Part shown: one piece after another, positions 1 through 5,822 of the stretch
How the letters are laid out: every line of letters starts with the position of its first letter
Numbering within the stretch: position 1 is the stretch's first letter
Source of the DNA: a virus
Length of the DNA stretch: 39,480 bases
IMG/VR virus record: IMGVR_UViG_3300050034_000025
Coordinates: 1 to 39,480 of that record
Direction: 5' to 3' (one strand)
Program-made: the position numbers and the translations under genes
The notes under the pieces: model-generated
What the model was told of the DNA's origin: nothing
The model's input: only the letters and a program-made list of their open reading frames with translations
Database searches by the model: none

Positions 1-160
1 GGTGACACCCTGCGGGATAACCAATCCTTTGGCGCTGGTCAGACTGTCCAGGTAGAGTTTGGTGACACCCTGGGGGATAACCAATCCTTTGGCGCTGGTC
101 AGGCTGTTGAGGTAGAGTTTGGTGACACCCTGCGGAATGACGAGTCCTTTGGCGGTTAAT
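1..160. repeat. 60-bp tandem direct repeats
   Basis: Units begin with ggtgacaccctg at 1, 61 and 121, and a further unit is seen at 39412-39480. Units 1 and 2 differ at only a few positions; the third diverges after about 35 bases. The period of 60 keeps the leftward reading frame. Confidence 0.95.
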
Positions 161-180
161 GCTTCGCTTTCGTAATACAT
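1..180 (-). CDS. Tandem-repeat (leucine-rich-repeat-like) protein, N-terminal part; continues at 39480
   Basis: The gene starts with ATG at 180 behind a GGAGAGAAGAG purine tract and reads leftward off the window end. After a short N-terminus it consists of 20-residue repeats of the form KLYLDSLTSAKGLVIPQGVT, with leucine, isoleucine and valine at fixed spacing. Length and spacing resemble 20-residue bacterial leucine-rich repeats, but I cannot assign it to that family with confidence. The frame continues in 39368-39480 if the 8-base overlap between window ends is collapsed. It lies directly downstream of the Dam-type methyltransferase. Function is unknown; a protein-binding solenoid is an inference. 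The true repeat number cannot be known, because assembly evidently broke inside the repeat. Confidence 0.7.
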   Translation of the reverse strand, partial: MYYESEALTAKGLVIPQGVTKLYLNSLTSAKGLVIPQGVTKLYLDSLTSAKGLVIPQGVT

Positions 181-181
181 T

Positions 182-223
182 TATTTCTCTTCTCTCCCCG
201 CGATACGCACGGGGGCGGTTAGC
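182..223 (-). repeat. Intergenic element, copy 1 (stop codon, CCCGTGCGTATCGCGGG, Shine-Dalgarno)
   Basis: Read leftward, this holds the last codons and TAA of the methyltransferase gene, then CCCGTGCGTATCGCGGG and the ribosome binding site of the repeat gene. A near copy lies at 39333-39373 between the repeat gene and its downstream neighbour. The conserved part includes the terminal Gly-Arg-stop codons of both upstream genes. Confidence 0.8.
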
Positions 224-638
224 GTCCTTTGAAAATAACCACTGCCGAAGGGAATGGTGCGTTGTTTTTGCATCCCCCGAACTTCAAGCGTCCACGAATG
301 AATCGGATTTCCCCTTTCATGGAGTAGTCATGCCACCACGCCGTATCGGTACGTGCCGGAACTAGGCAAACTACAGTAGCTCCATGCAGCGATGATTCAT
401 ACGCCTTACGGATCCATTTGTTGATCCCCCGCCCGTAAGGCGGATTCATCCAACAGACTCCATGCCACTCTTGTGCCAAACCATTAATCTTCTGTGTGAA
501 ATACGTTGAGCATTTATAATTATCAGCATTGGCGCAAACGTCCGTGGTGAAATGAAACTCATTGTTCAGTTCATCGAAAGTTGTTTGTGGCGTGCTCCAC
601 TCAGAAGTCTGGAAAGAAAACATCAAGTCAGTATTCAT
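219..638 (-). CDS. Phage DNA N-6-adenine methyltransferase (Dam-type)
   Basis: A 139-residue protein with the signature catalytic motif NPPYG (residues 65-69) in the context CWMNPPYGRGINKW. This is typical of the phage family of DNA N-6-adenine methyltransferases (PF05869), which transfer methyl from S-adenosylmethionine to adenine. The start at 638 overlaps the upstream stop (TGATG) and has a GGTGGGGAG ribosome binding site; an upstream in-frame ATG lacks one. The usual phage role is to shield phage DNA from host restriction or to mark it. It shares the leftward operon with a DUF559 nuclease (2262-2771). Family is confident; target sequence is unknown. Confidence 0.88.
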   Translation of the reverse strand: MNTDLMFSFQTSEWSTPQTTFDELNNEFHFTTDVCANADNYKCSTYFTQKINGLAQEWHGVCWMNPPYGRGINKWIRKAYESSLHGATVVCLVPARTDTAWWHDYSMKGEIRFIRGRLKFGGCKNNAPFPSAVVIFKGR

Positions 639-982
639 CACTCCCCACCTTTCTGTTTGTGCCGCTCGACTTGAGAAATGGCTGCGCGAGTAACATCGCA
701 GACATAGCAACTTTCATTCGTATCCCAGTTGCTCTTATGGCGTTCCTGTTGCATCTTCAGTGCCAACAGCAGATCATCGCGGTCTGCCTTAACCTGCTCG
801 TAGTTGTTCACGGCCTCGACGATGAGCGCCGCATTTTCTTTCCACGCTGCGAACGGAACTACAGTCGCAATGCGAACAGGCTTAGTGCTCCATCCCGGAA
901 CAACAGCGACAATATCTGCGCCCTCAATATCTGAGCGTCCTTCTGCCTTCCATGGCGTCGGCGTGTGCTTCACTTTATTCAT
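638..982 (-). CDS. Hypothetical phage protein with HTPTPW N-terminus
   Basis: A 114-residue protein beginning MNKVKHTPTPWKAEG and containing ENAALIVEAVNNYEQ followed by a helical segment. The combination of an N-terminal HTPTPW and a later ENA-x-x-I-x-x-A-V-N segment recurs in small phage proteins of unknown function. The start at 982 overlaps the upstream stop as ATGA, which indicates translational coupling. Two Cys (CYVC) lie near the C-terminus. No function assigned. Confidence 0.75.
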   Translation of the reverse strand: MNKVKHTPTPWKAEGRSDIEGADIVAVVPGWSTKPVRIATVVPFAAWKENAALIVEAVNNYEQVKADRDDLLLALKMQQERHKSNWDTNESCYVCDVTRAAISQVERHKQKGGE

Positions 983-1119
983 TTCTCCACCTCCGGTTCC
1001 ATAATCGCTCCGCAATCGTCGCAAATATTATCAGTTACATGCTCATGCTGGCACTCGTTAAACTCTTCATCGAGATCGTCGAGAATAATTGGCGTAGAAA
1101 TCTCTTCCCATCCCTGCAT
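979..1119 (-). CDS. Small acidic protein with one zinc-ribbon-like motif
   Basis: A 46-residue protein beginning MQGWEEISTP. It is acidic and contains C-x-H-x-H followed by C-x2-C (CQHEH ... CDDCG), a pattern that could bind zinc. It has a very strong ribosome binding site (TAGGAGGATTT before ATG at 1119) and overlaps the next gene by ATGA. One of several tiny potential metal-binding proteins in this genome. Function unknown. Confidence 0.7.
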   Translation of the reverse strand: MQGWEEISTPIILDDLDEEFNECQHEHVTDNICDDCGAIMEPEVEK

Positions 1120-1214
1120 AAATCCTCCTAATAGCTCCCCTTTACGTTGTGTTTTTGGGCGGTCACGGTTGCCCACCTATTCAGCCAATGCTGGCCTAGA
1201 CCGCCCAAACTCGG

Positions 1215-1340
1215 TTATGCATCGTCTGGCTCTTCCACTTGCTCCGGCTCGTCATAGTCGGGTCCATCGTAGTAAGGCGAATGCGGGTCCTCGTGCGTGC
1301 AAACCCGGTCGTACACGTCATGCAAACGATCTTCGTCCAT
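1215..1340 (-). CDS. Small acidic hypothetical protein
   Basis: A 41-residue reading frame beginning MDEDRLHDVYDRV. It is rich in Asp, Glu and Tyr and ends PEQVEEPDDA. It has a GGGGGAAG ribosome binding site at proper spacing and sits between other leftward genes with no competing frame. It resembles nothing I recognise. Its strongly acidic composition is compatible with a host-protein inhibitor or DNA mimic, but that is speculation. Confidence 0.55.
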   Translation of the reverse strand: MDEDRLHDVYDRVCTHEDPHSPYYDGPDYDEPEQVEEPDDA

Positions 1341-1364
1341 CTGCTTCCCCCTTTGACTCTTATA

Positions 1365-1398
1365 TAATAACGCTATTTTACAGACGCACAACATAAAA
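1365..1398 (-). promoter_or_regulatory. Possible leftward promoter
   Basis: On the minus strand a TTGTGC hexamer is followed about 17-18 bases later by ATTATATAAG, just upstream of the small acidic gene at 1340 and after a 90-base noncoding gap. It is a weak match to a sigma-70 promoter. Confidence 0.3.
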
Positions 1399-1430
1399 AT
1401 GAAATATTTCTCGCTTTTAGAATCAACTAC

Positions 1431-1661
1431 TTACATAATGTGTTTCGCATTGCGGTAAATGTGGAGTGGGTTTGGAATCGGTTTGCCGGTTGCAGGGTTG
1501 GTCATGGTGATTCTGTCCACGCGTAGATAGCAGGCACGTTGAGCGCCCCATGCCGACACAGTCGCGCCGCAGTGGGGGCACACGCGCAGTTTGGGCTTGC
1601 GCCCGGGGTTCTTACGCCCGGACGCCATAAAACGCGCTGCGTTGCTCAGGGCGCTATTCAT
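1431..1661 (-). CDS. Small basic zinc-finger-like protein
   Basis: A 76-residue protein beginning MNSALSNAARFM. A basic segment (GRKNPGRKPKLR) is followed by CPHCG and a third Cys in GAQRAC. The single CxxC plus one more Cys suggests an incomplete or atypical zinc site. The C-terminal half (NPATGKPIPNP) is proline-rich. The start overlaps the upstream gene by 8 bases (ATGAATAG). The basic Cys-rich N-terminus suggests nucleic-acid binding, but function is unknown. Confidence 0.65.
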   Translation of the reverse strand: MNSALSNAARFMASGRKNPGRKPKLRVCPHCGATVSAWGAQRACYLRVDRITMTNPATGKPIPNPLHIYRNAKHIM

Positions 1662-1818
1662 GCCGACTTCCTATCTCGGACAGCTTATCGTTGATTTCGG
1701 CAAGCTGCGCCGCCACTTCGATCAGCACGCCAAAAACCGCACGTTCGGAGAACTCTCCTGTTTCCCGCGCCAGTTCGAGTTCATCGCGACCTGTTGCCCT
1801 GATTTCATCTGCCGTCAT
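1654..1818 (-). CDS. Small helical hypothetical protein
   Basis: A 54-residue protein beginning MTADEIRATGRDELELARETG and containing a likely amphipathic helix (VLIEVAAQLAEINDKLSEI). Both ends overlap neighbours (ATGA upstream, 8 bases downstream), so three genes are translationally linked. Composition is charged and coiled-coil-like. No family recognised. Confidence 0.65.
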   Translation of the reverse strand: MTADEIRATGRDELELARETGEFSERAVFGVLIEVAAQLAEINDKLSEIGSRHE

Positions 1819-2087
1819 GCTGTCACCCCATTCTGCTTCATCTTCAGTTTCGCAATCTGTTTCTCGATGCGCTTCGGGATATGGCGAACTCGCTTGATCT
1901 TCTGGCGTGCTTCCCCAAGCTCCACCAGATGCTGATAGCAGACCGCATTGCCCTCGGCACGCCGCAGCTTCTTGAACTGCCGTGCCGACACGCCCGGCAA
2001 ATGCTTCGGCGTCTTCCGACGCAACGTGCCGCCAGTCGTCACCTTGTGCTCCGCCGCAAACTCTCGCACTTCTGCTTTTCTGTTCAT
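1815..2087 (-). CDS. Basic hypothetical protein, possible DNA-binding regulator
   Basis: A 90-residue, strongly basic protein beginning MNRKAEVREFAAEHKV, with Lys/Arg-rich helices (KIKRVRHIPKRIEKQIAKLK) at the C-terminus. The start at 2087 is uncertain: the same frame stays open to 2177, but no upstream ATG has a ribosome binding site, and the site at 2087 is weak too. A near-perfect palindrome (2091-2106) sits immediately upstream and could be an autoregulatory operator. No known helix-turn-helix family is recognised, so regulation is only a hypothesis. Confidence 0.6.
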   Translation of the reverse strand: MNRKAEVREFAAEHKVTTGGTLRRKTPKHLPGVSARQFKKLRRAEGNAVCYQHLVELGEARQKIKRVRHIPKRIEKQIAKLKMKQNGVTA

Positions 2088-2090
2088 GTT

Positions 2091-2106
2091 CTTACAATAC
2101 TGTAAG
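2091..2106. promoter_or_regulatory. Palindrome CTTACA-N4-TGTAAG, candidate operator
   Basis: Six-base arms with a four-base centre lie 4 bases upstream of the leftward start at 2087. The position fits a repressor site or a small mRNA hairpin that occludes the start. Confidence 0.4.
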
Positions 2107-2197
2107 ATTGGAAACATATGCAAGGTCGAATGGCACGATATGCCCGAGATCGGAATATCGCAGCACAAGGCAGACATGCTGATTCATGCCAACATCT

Positions 2198-2211
2198 GTG
2201 ACGACCGTCAC
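2198..2211. repeat. Inverted repeat GTGACG-AC-CGTCAC
   Basis: A perfect 6-base inverted repeat with a 2-base centre, in the otherwise unexplained gap downstream of the DUF559 gene. It could be an operator; the loop is too small for a stable terminator and no T-run follows. Confidence 0.3.
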
Positions 2212-2261
2212 GAACAAGTTTGCAAAGACTACGAAACAGAAGAGTTATACTTTGAAGAATT

Positions 2262-2771
2262 TTAGCTACGCACGCCGATCTTCTTTGAGATTTCCATGAC
2301 GACGCTGCCGACTTCTGAAAAGACGCGCTCGTTTGTGAAGCGCATGACTTCCCACCCGTGAGCTTCAAGATAAGCTGTTCTGCGCTGGTCACGCGCTACC
2401 TGCATCGGGTCCAAGTGGTAGCCGCCATCGACCTCGATCACAAGGCGCGACTGCGGAACAGCAAAGTCCGCAAAAAATGGGCCAATAGGCTTCTGAAACT
2501 CCCAGTACACGCGATTACCCCACAAAAACGTGAGCGCCTGAAATAAGCGATCTTCCGCCGGTGTGGCCTGATGCGTTAGAACAGAACGATACTTTGTACG
2601 AGCGCCTGCCAATCTGCGACGGGTAGGACGAGGATGAGATGCAGCTTTTCGGCACGCCGTGCACAGAAGGGGCTTTTTACCGGACCGCATTGCTCTGAAA
2701 AACTCGCTCCAATCCTTCTCCACACCGCAACCACTACACGCATACATTTTCGCCATATCTTCTCTGTTCAT
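2262..2771 (-). CDS. DUF559 / Vsr-like endonuclease with N-terminal zinc ribbon
   Basis: A 169-residue protein with two parts. Residues about 12-42 hold CSGC and CTAC separated by a KDWSEFF segment, a zinc-ribbon arrangement also seen beside HNH nucleases. Residues about 65-165 match the DUF559 / very-short-patch-repair-like fold of the PD-(D/E)xK superfamily: TPAEDRLF, FADFAVP, LVIEVDGGYH, then RDQRRTAYLEAHGWEVMRF. The conserved Asp and Glu-x-Asp fit a nuclease site. The start at 2771 is chosen over 2783 because GAGGAAAAAC precedes it. It is the first sizeable gene of this leftward block and shares it with a Dam-type methyltransferase. Substrate is unknown. Confidence 0.8.
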   Translation of the reverse strand: MNREDMAKMYACSGCGVEKDWSEFFRAMRSGKKPLLCTACRKAASHPRPTRRRLAGARTKYRSVLTHQATPAEDRLFQALTFLWGNRVYWEFQKPIGPFFADFAVPQSRLVIEVDGGYHLDPMQVARDQRRTAYLEAHGWEVMRFTNERVFSEVGSVVMEISKKIGVRS

Positions 2772-2807
2772 GTTTTTCCTCATATTTATTTTATCAGGAG
2801 CAAAATC

Positions 2808-2852
2808 TTATTTATGAACGGAATACGTAAGAATTAACGTGATCTTCGCCAT
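2808..2852 (-). CDS. 14-codon leader peptide candidate
   Basis: ATG at 2852 follows GAGGGAAAAA and opens a 14-residue frame (MAKITLILTYSVHK) that ends 36 bases before the DUF559 gene start. Good ribosome binding site and position suggest a translated leader; length makes this uncertain. Confidence 0.3.
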   Translation of the reverse strand: MAKITLILTYSVHK

Positions 2853-2862
2853 TTTTTCCCTC

Positions 2863-2890
2863 TTGACAACAAAACGAGAGCGCGTAAAGT
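2863..2890 (+). promoter_or_regulatory. Rightward (late) promoter candidate
   Basis: A perfect TTGACA (2863-2868) is followed after 16 bases by TAAAGT (2885-2890). It lies about 190 bases before the small terminase gene, in the divergent intergenic region. Confidence 0.5.
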
Positions 2891-2891
2891 A

Positions 2892-2919
2892 CCTATAGAT
2901 ATATAAAGAACAAATGCAA
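2892..2919 (-). promoter_or_regulatory. Leftward promoter candidate, divergent
   Basis: On the minus strand TTGCAT (2919-2914) and TATAGG (2897-2892) are separated by 16 bases. This would drive the leader peptide and DUF559 block and is interleaved with the rightward promoter. The rest of 2920-3080 holds no gene I can support. Confidence 0.35.
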
Positions 2920-3080
2920 ATACAACTGCAAAGACAGAGACAGAAAAGGTCGTTCGGGAAAGTAAAAGCTTTTCCCTCTCTCCCAAAAGATAGAGACTCC
3001 ACCACAAGCTCTTCAACAACAAAATCGACGGCTGCGCCAAACATTGCAGCTTCGATCCGCATCTGCTGTAAGATTGACTC

Positions 3081-3605
3081 ATGGCAGATCGCAAACCAAA
3101 TCCGCACACAAAGATCGGTGATCCTAAGCGCAAACAGATCGTCGAATCCGTGTGCAACCTGCTCGTTGCTCAGGAAAAAGGCTGCACAGGAATGGTCCAG
3201 TGCTGCCGTAAAGTTGGAATACCCCCAGGTACTTTTTTGCTGTGGTGCGATCAAGATGCTGAACTTTCTGAACTCTACGCACGCGCGGACCGCATTGCTA
3301 CGGATGTACAGTTTGCGCACTTCCGCGAAGTGTGTGAGGCTGAGCCTGAGCGCGGTAAGTTTGGCATTGATTCCGCGTGGGTTCAGAGGCAGCGCATGAT
3401 CGTAGACGGGCTCAAGTGGGAGTTGAGCAAGCGGCACCCGGAGCGTCTTGGCGATAAGACGACGCTGGCAGGTGACAAGGACAACCCAGTAGTTGTGAAG
3501 GTGGATCGTGAAGCAATCATCGCAAAGCTGCTCGAAGTCGAAACGCGAGATAATAGCAGAGATGCCGGACGCGAAAAGGCGTCTGGAGAATCTGAGCGAC
3601 GCTGA
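3081..3605 (+). CDS. terS: Terminase small subunit
   Basis: A 174-residue protein. The N-terminal part carries a helix-turn-helix-like segment (GCTGMVQCCRKVGIPPGTFL) and the middle contains the hallmark VDGLKWELSKRHPERLGDK, matching the W-x-x-S-K-x-x-P-x-x-[YL]-G-[DN]-K motif of many phage small terminases. It recognises the packaging site and loads DNA onto the large subunit. It is the first late gene and overlaps the large subunit by 44 bases. No clear ribosome binding site precedes ATG 3081. Confidence 0.82.
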   Translation: MADRKPNPHTKIGDPKRKQIVESVCNLLVAQEKGCTGMVQCCRKVGIPPGTFLLWCDQDAELSELYARADRIATDVQFAHFREVCEAEPERGKFGIDSAWVQRQRMIVDGLKWELSKRHPERLGDKTTLAGDKDNPVVVKVDREAIIAKLLEVETRDNSRDAGREKASGESERR

Positions 3606-5025
3606 GCTATCCGCATTGATGTACGACTGGAAATTCTGGGCGCGTCCTGAGCAGATACTGCCTACTGGCAACGAGAAGAAGATCGTCTTCCTCGCAGGCC
3701 GTGGTTGGGGAAAGACACGAACCGGCGCTGAAGCTATCCGCCAGTGGCACAATGAAGGATTCCACGACATTGGCCTGATCGTCTGCAATGTGGGCGATCT
3801 GCAAAAGACATGGGTGAATGGACGATCTGGGTTGCTGGCAGTATGCCCTCCCGATGAGCGCCCTCGCTTTGTTGGTGGCGATAAGCGCTACTTTGTGTGG
3901 CCGAATGGCGATGTTACCAACTGCTACACCGCCGAGAAGCCTGACACATTGCGCGGTCCACAGCACGAGAAGTTGGTATGTGATGAGCTAGCCAAGTGGC
4001 GCTATGACAAAGAAACGTGGACGCAGGCCATGCTGGGGCTGCGAATTGGTTCCAATCCGCAAGCCATGGTGCTCACCACGCCACGGCCTACTCCTATCAT
4101 CCGCGAGCTATCGTCTGACCCGAAGAACTACGTCGTGCGCGGAACGAGCTTCGACAACCGCGCAAACTTGTCAGACGACTGGTTCGATACGCTCATCAAG
4201 AGCTATGAAGGCACGCGTATTGGCAGACAGGAACTGTACGGCGAGATTCTGGAGGACAACCCGGGAGCGCTGTGGACACAGTCCTGCATCGAGAGCGCAC
4301 GCGTAGATGCTCCATATCCGCTGACTCGCATCGTAGTTGCTATCGATCCGGCTGTGACAAGCAACGAGGAAAGCGACGAGACTGGAATTGTCGTAGTTGG
4401 AATTGATGGGCAGAACCCAGAGCACATGTACGTTCTGCAAGACGACAGCGGTATATATACACCGAGAGAGTGGGCTTCACGTGCGATTATGCTGTACCGT
4501 AAATGGGAGGCTGATCGCATTATCGGAGAGGTAAATCAGGGCGGTGACATGGTTGAGTCCACACTGCGCAACGTTGATCCGAACATTCCATATACCTCCG
4601 TGCGCGCAACTCGGGGAAAAGAACTACGCGCAGAACCGGTGAGTGCGCTATATGAGCAAGGGCGCGTACATCACGTAGGGAGGGGAGATGACGCCGTAGC
4701 TTTGGCAAAGCTTGAGGACCAGATGGTGAACTGGAACCCACAGACCAGCAAGGATTCACCAGACCGCGTAGATGCGCTGGTCTGGGCTTGCACTGAACTG
4801 GCAAGCGGTTCAAGCGGAGCGGGATGGATTCAATTTTACAAGGGAGAGGCGATAAATGCGCAGCGTAAGGGATACATCGAAGAGACTGTAGATAGCAAAG
4901 TCCGAGTAGACGGAGTGCGTACTGATGTATGCTCAAAGTGCGGGTCAACATTCTTTACAAGGAGCGGAAATGGCAAAGACACATGCTTCAGTTGCGGGGC
5001 AGAACGACCAACCGCAGACGCCTGA
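3562..5025 (+). CDS. terL: Terminase large subunit with C-terminal zinc ribbon
   Basis: A 487-residue packaging motor. The ATPase domain has Walker A AGRGWGKT (45-52) and Walker B KLVCDE (137-142); the nuclease domain has VVAIDPAVTS (Asp262) and a late D-x-V-D-A-L motif (PDRVDALVWA). The opening LSDAELSALMYDWKFWARPEQ is characteristic of the terminase lineage shared with gene transfer agents. Unusually, the last 31 residues form a four-cysteine zinc ribbon (Cys457, 460, 475, 478). ATG 3562 is preferred because LSDAELSALMYDW is the usual start region of the family. A GTG at 3508 would overlap the small subunit further. Confidence 0.92.
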   Translation: MPDAKRRLENLSDAELSALMYDWKFWARPEQILPTGNEKKIVFLAGRGWGKTRTGAEAIRQWHNEGFHDIGLIVCNVGDLQKTWVNGRSGLLAVCPPDERPRFVGGDKRYFVWPNGDVTNCYTAEKPDTLRGPQHEKLVCDELAKWRYDKETWTQAMLGLRIGSNPQAMVLTTPRPTPIIRELSSDPKNYVVRGTSFDNRANLSDDWFDTLIKSYEGTRIGRQELYGEILEDNPGALWTQSCIESARVDAPYPLTRIVVAIDPAVTSNEESDETGIVVVGIDGQNPEHMYVLQDDSGIYTPREWASRAIMLYRKWEADRIIGEVNQGGDMVESTLRNVDPNIPYTSVRATRGKELRAEPVSALYEQGRVHHVGRGDDAVALAKLEDQMVNWNPQTSKDSPDRVDALVWACTELASGSSGAGWIQFYKGEAINAQRKGYIEETVDSKVRVDGVRTDVCSKCGSTFFTRSGNGKDTCFSCGAERPTADA

Positions 5026-5149
5026 AGAGATTGCGGCGAAGAACGAACTCGACTGCTATCGAAACATCGTGGAGTTGGTGAAGGCTATCGCGCAAAAGAA
5101 GCGCGAGATTGAACTTTTTGAGCGCCAACTGGCAATGTACGTTCGGTAA
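4970..5149 (+). CDS. Small coiled-coil hypothetical protein
   Basis: A 59-residue protein beginning MAKTHASVAGQND. Its second half (NIVELVKAIAQKKREIELFERQL) has heptad-like hydrophobic spacing. It has a strong AAGGAGCGGAA ribosome binding site inside the end of the large terminase gene, overlapping it by 56 bases. Function unknown; its position between terminase and portal is a common place for small accessory genes. Confidence 0.65.
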   Translation: MAKTHASVAGQNDQPQTPEEIAAKNELDCYRNIVELVKAIAQKKREIELFERQLAMYVR

Positions 5150-5153
5150 AGAC

Positions 5154-5387
5154 ATGATAGATATTGGATACACGACAATCGACTCGTTGCAGTGCCCAAA
5201 GTGCAAAGGACCTGCAAGCGTGCTGAACCGAGAGCAGAGAGCCTGCTTCAGTTGCGGCTTGCAGTGGACTTACCGGGCAGATGGCGATGACGGTAGCGAC
5301 TTCATGGAGACTAACAAGCGCGGATACGCGGAAGAGCACCATGAGCGTCAGCGCAAGTTCCCAGCACACGGGGGGTTATCATGGTGA
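5154..5387 (+). CDS. Small zinc-ribbon protein
   Basis: A 77-residue protein beginning MIDIGYTTIDSL with a clear four-cysteine ribbon: CPKC near residues 14-17 and CFSC about 17 residues later, followed by GLQWTYR. The C-terminal part is charged (EEHHERQRKF). The ribbon resembles that at the end of the large terminase encoded just upstream (both contain CFSCG), so the two may derive from one duplicated module. Start follows the previous stop by 4 bases. Confidence 0.7.
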   Translation: MIDIGYTTIDSLQCPKCKGPASVLNREQRACFSCGLQWTYRADGDDGSDFMETNKRGYAEEHHERQRKFPAHGGLSW

Positions 5388-5533
5388 TGGTAAGCAAGTT
5401 GCAGAAGCCAGGCAAGGCCGGTGGGCTACGAAAAGAGGCCAAGAATGGGAATCTCACAGATAGCGATTGCAAACCTATCGTTCATCCTTGTGGCGTCGGC
5501 GTTCATCTGGATCGTGTGGGCGGTGAGCAATAA
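5381..5533 (+). CDS. Small basic hypothetical protein (overlaps a membrane peptide gene)
   Basis: A 50-residue frame beginning MVMVSKLQKPGKAGG behind GGGGGG, ending in TAATG that also starts the next gene at 5533. It is basic in its first half. It shares 5445-5533 with a different frame encoding a convincing membrane peptide, so either this is a real overlapping gene or it is spurious. The coupling at its stop supports translation. Confidence 0.4.
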   Translation: MVMVSKLQKPGKAGGLRKEAKNGNLTDSDCKPIVHPCGVGVHLDRVGGEQ

Positions 5534-5552
5534 TGACCCGAAGAATCGTTAA
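5445..5552 (+). CDS. 35-residue single-pass membrane peptide
   Basis: ATG 5445 follows AGAGGCCAAGA and encodes MGISQIAIANLSFILVASAF, a further hydrophobic stretch and then a polar tail (NNDPKNR). The continuous hydrophobic segment of about 20 residues strongly suggests one transmembrane helix. It overlaps the frames starting at 5381 and 5533. Function unknown. Confidence 0.55.
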   Translation: MGISQIAIANLSFILVASAFIWIVWAVSNNDPKNR

Positions 5553-5820
5553 TGCCGTAGCATGGATGGTGCGCTTTGCTATCCGGTTGTTCCCGTGGCT
5601 GAGCGCATCGTATCGAGTCCGCATCAATCCCCGCCAGAGATGCCCTTGGTGCGGCGCTGTGGATAAGCACGGGATCGAGACGGATATGGAAAACGGTATA
5701 GTGAAGCTACACTGTGTCGTTTGCTCCGGCATTTGGGGATTCAATGCGCTGACGCAGAAAGAGAAGCTGGTGCGCGAACCCACGGAAGACGAAGAAGCGA
5801 AGCGTGATGGAAAGGCGTAA
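5533..5820 (+). CDS. Zinc-ribbon protein with hydrophobic or amphipathic N-terminus
   Basis: A 95-residue protein beginning MTRRIVNAVAWMVRFAIRLF, a basic amphipathic or membrane-contacting segment. A four-cysteine ribbon follows (CPWC around residue 37 and CVVC around residue 61), then an acidic-basic tail (REPTEDEEAKRDGKA). It starts in TAATG overlap with the previous gene and ends 2 bases before the portal gene. It is the third zinc ribbon in 900 bases between terminase and portal. Confidence 0.7.
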   Translation: MTRRIVNAVAWMVRFAIRLFPWLSASYRVRINPRQRCPWCGAVDKHGIETDMENGIVKLHCVVCSGIWGFNALTQKEKLVREPTEDEEAKRDGKA

Positions 5821-5822
5821 CG

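Larger units (their letters stand above)
2086..2265 (+). other. Rightward open frame in the gap between leftward genes
   Basis: The 174-base gap 2088-2261 between leftward genes carries a 59-residue rightward frame (MFLQYCKIGN ... EELYFEEF). There is no Shine-Dalgarno sequence before 2086. It runs antisense to neighbouring transcription, so coding is doubtful. The stretch also holds two inverted repeats. Confidence 0.2.

Noticed and set aside
2101-3076. Shared 11-mer CTGTAAGATTG at 2100-2110 and 3066-3076, both near gene starts
   Set aside because: In 39 kb on two strands hundreds of 11-base matches are expected by chance, so this alone is no evidence for a shared operator.
2808-3788. Long leftward frame (326 residues) across the promoter region and small terminase gene
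   Set aside because: It is antisense to the terminase genes, has Ser/Leu/Arg-rich shadow composition and no ribosome binding site. Only its last 14 codons might be translated as a leader.
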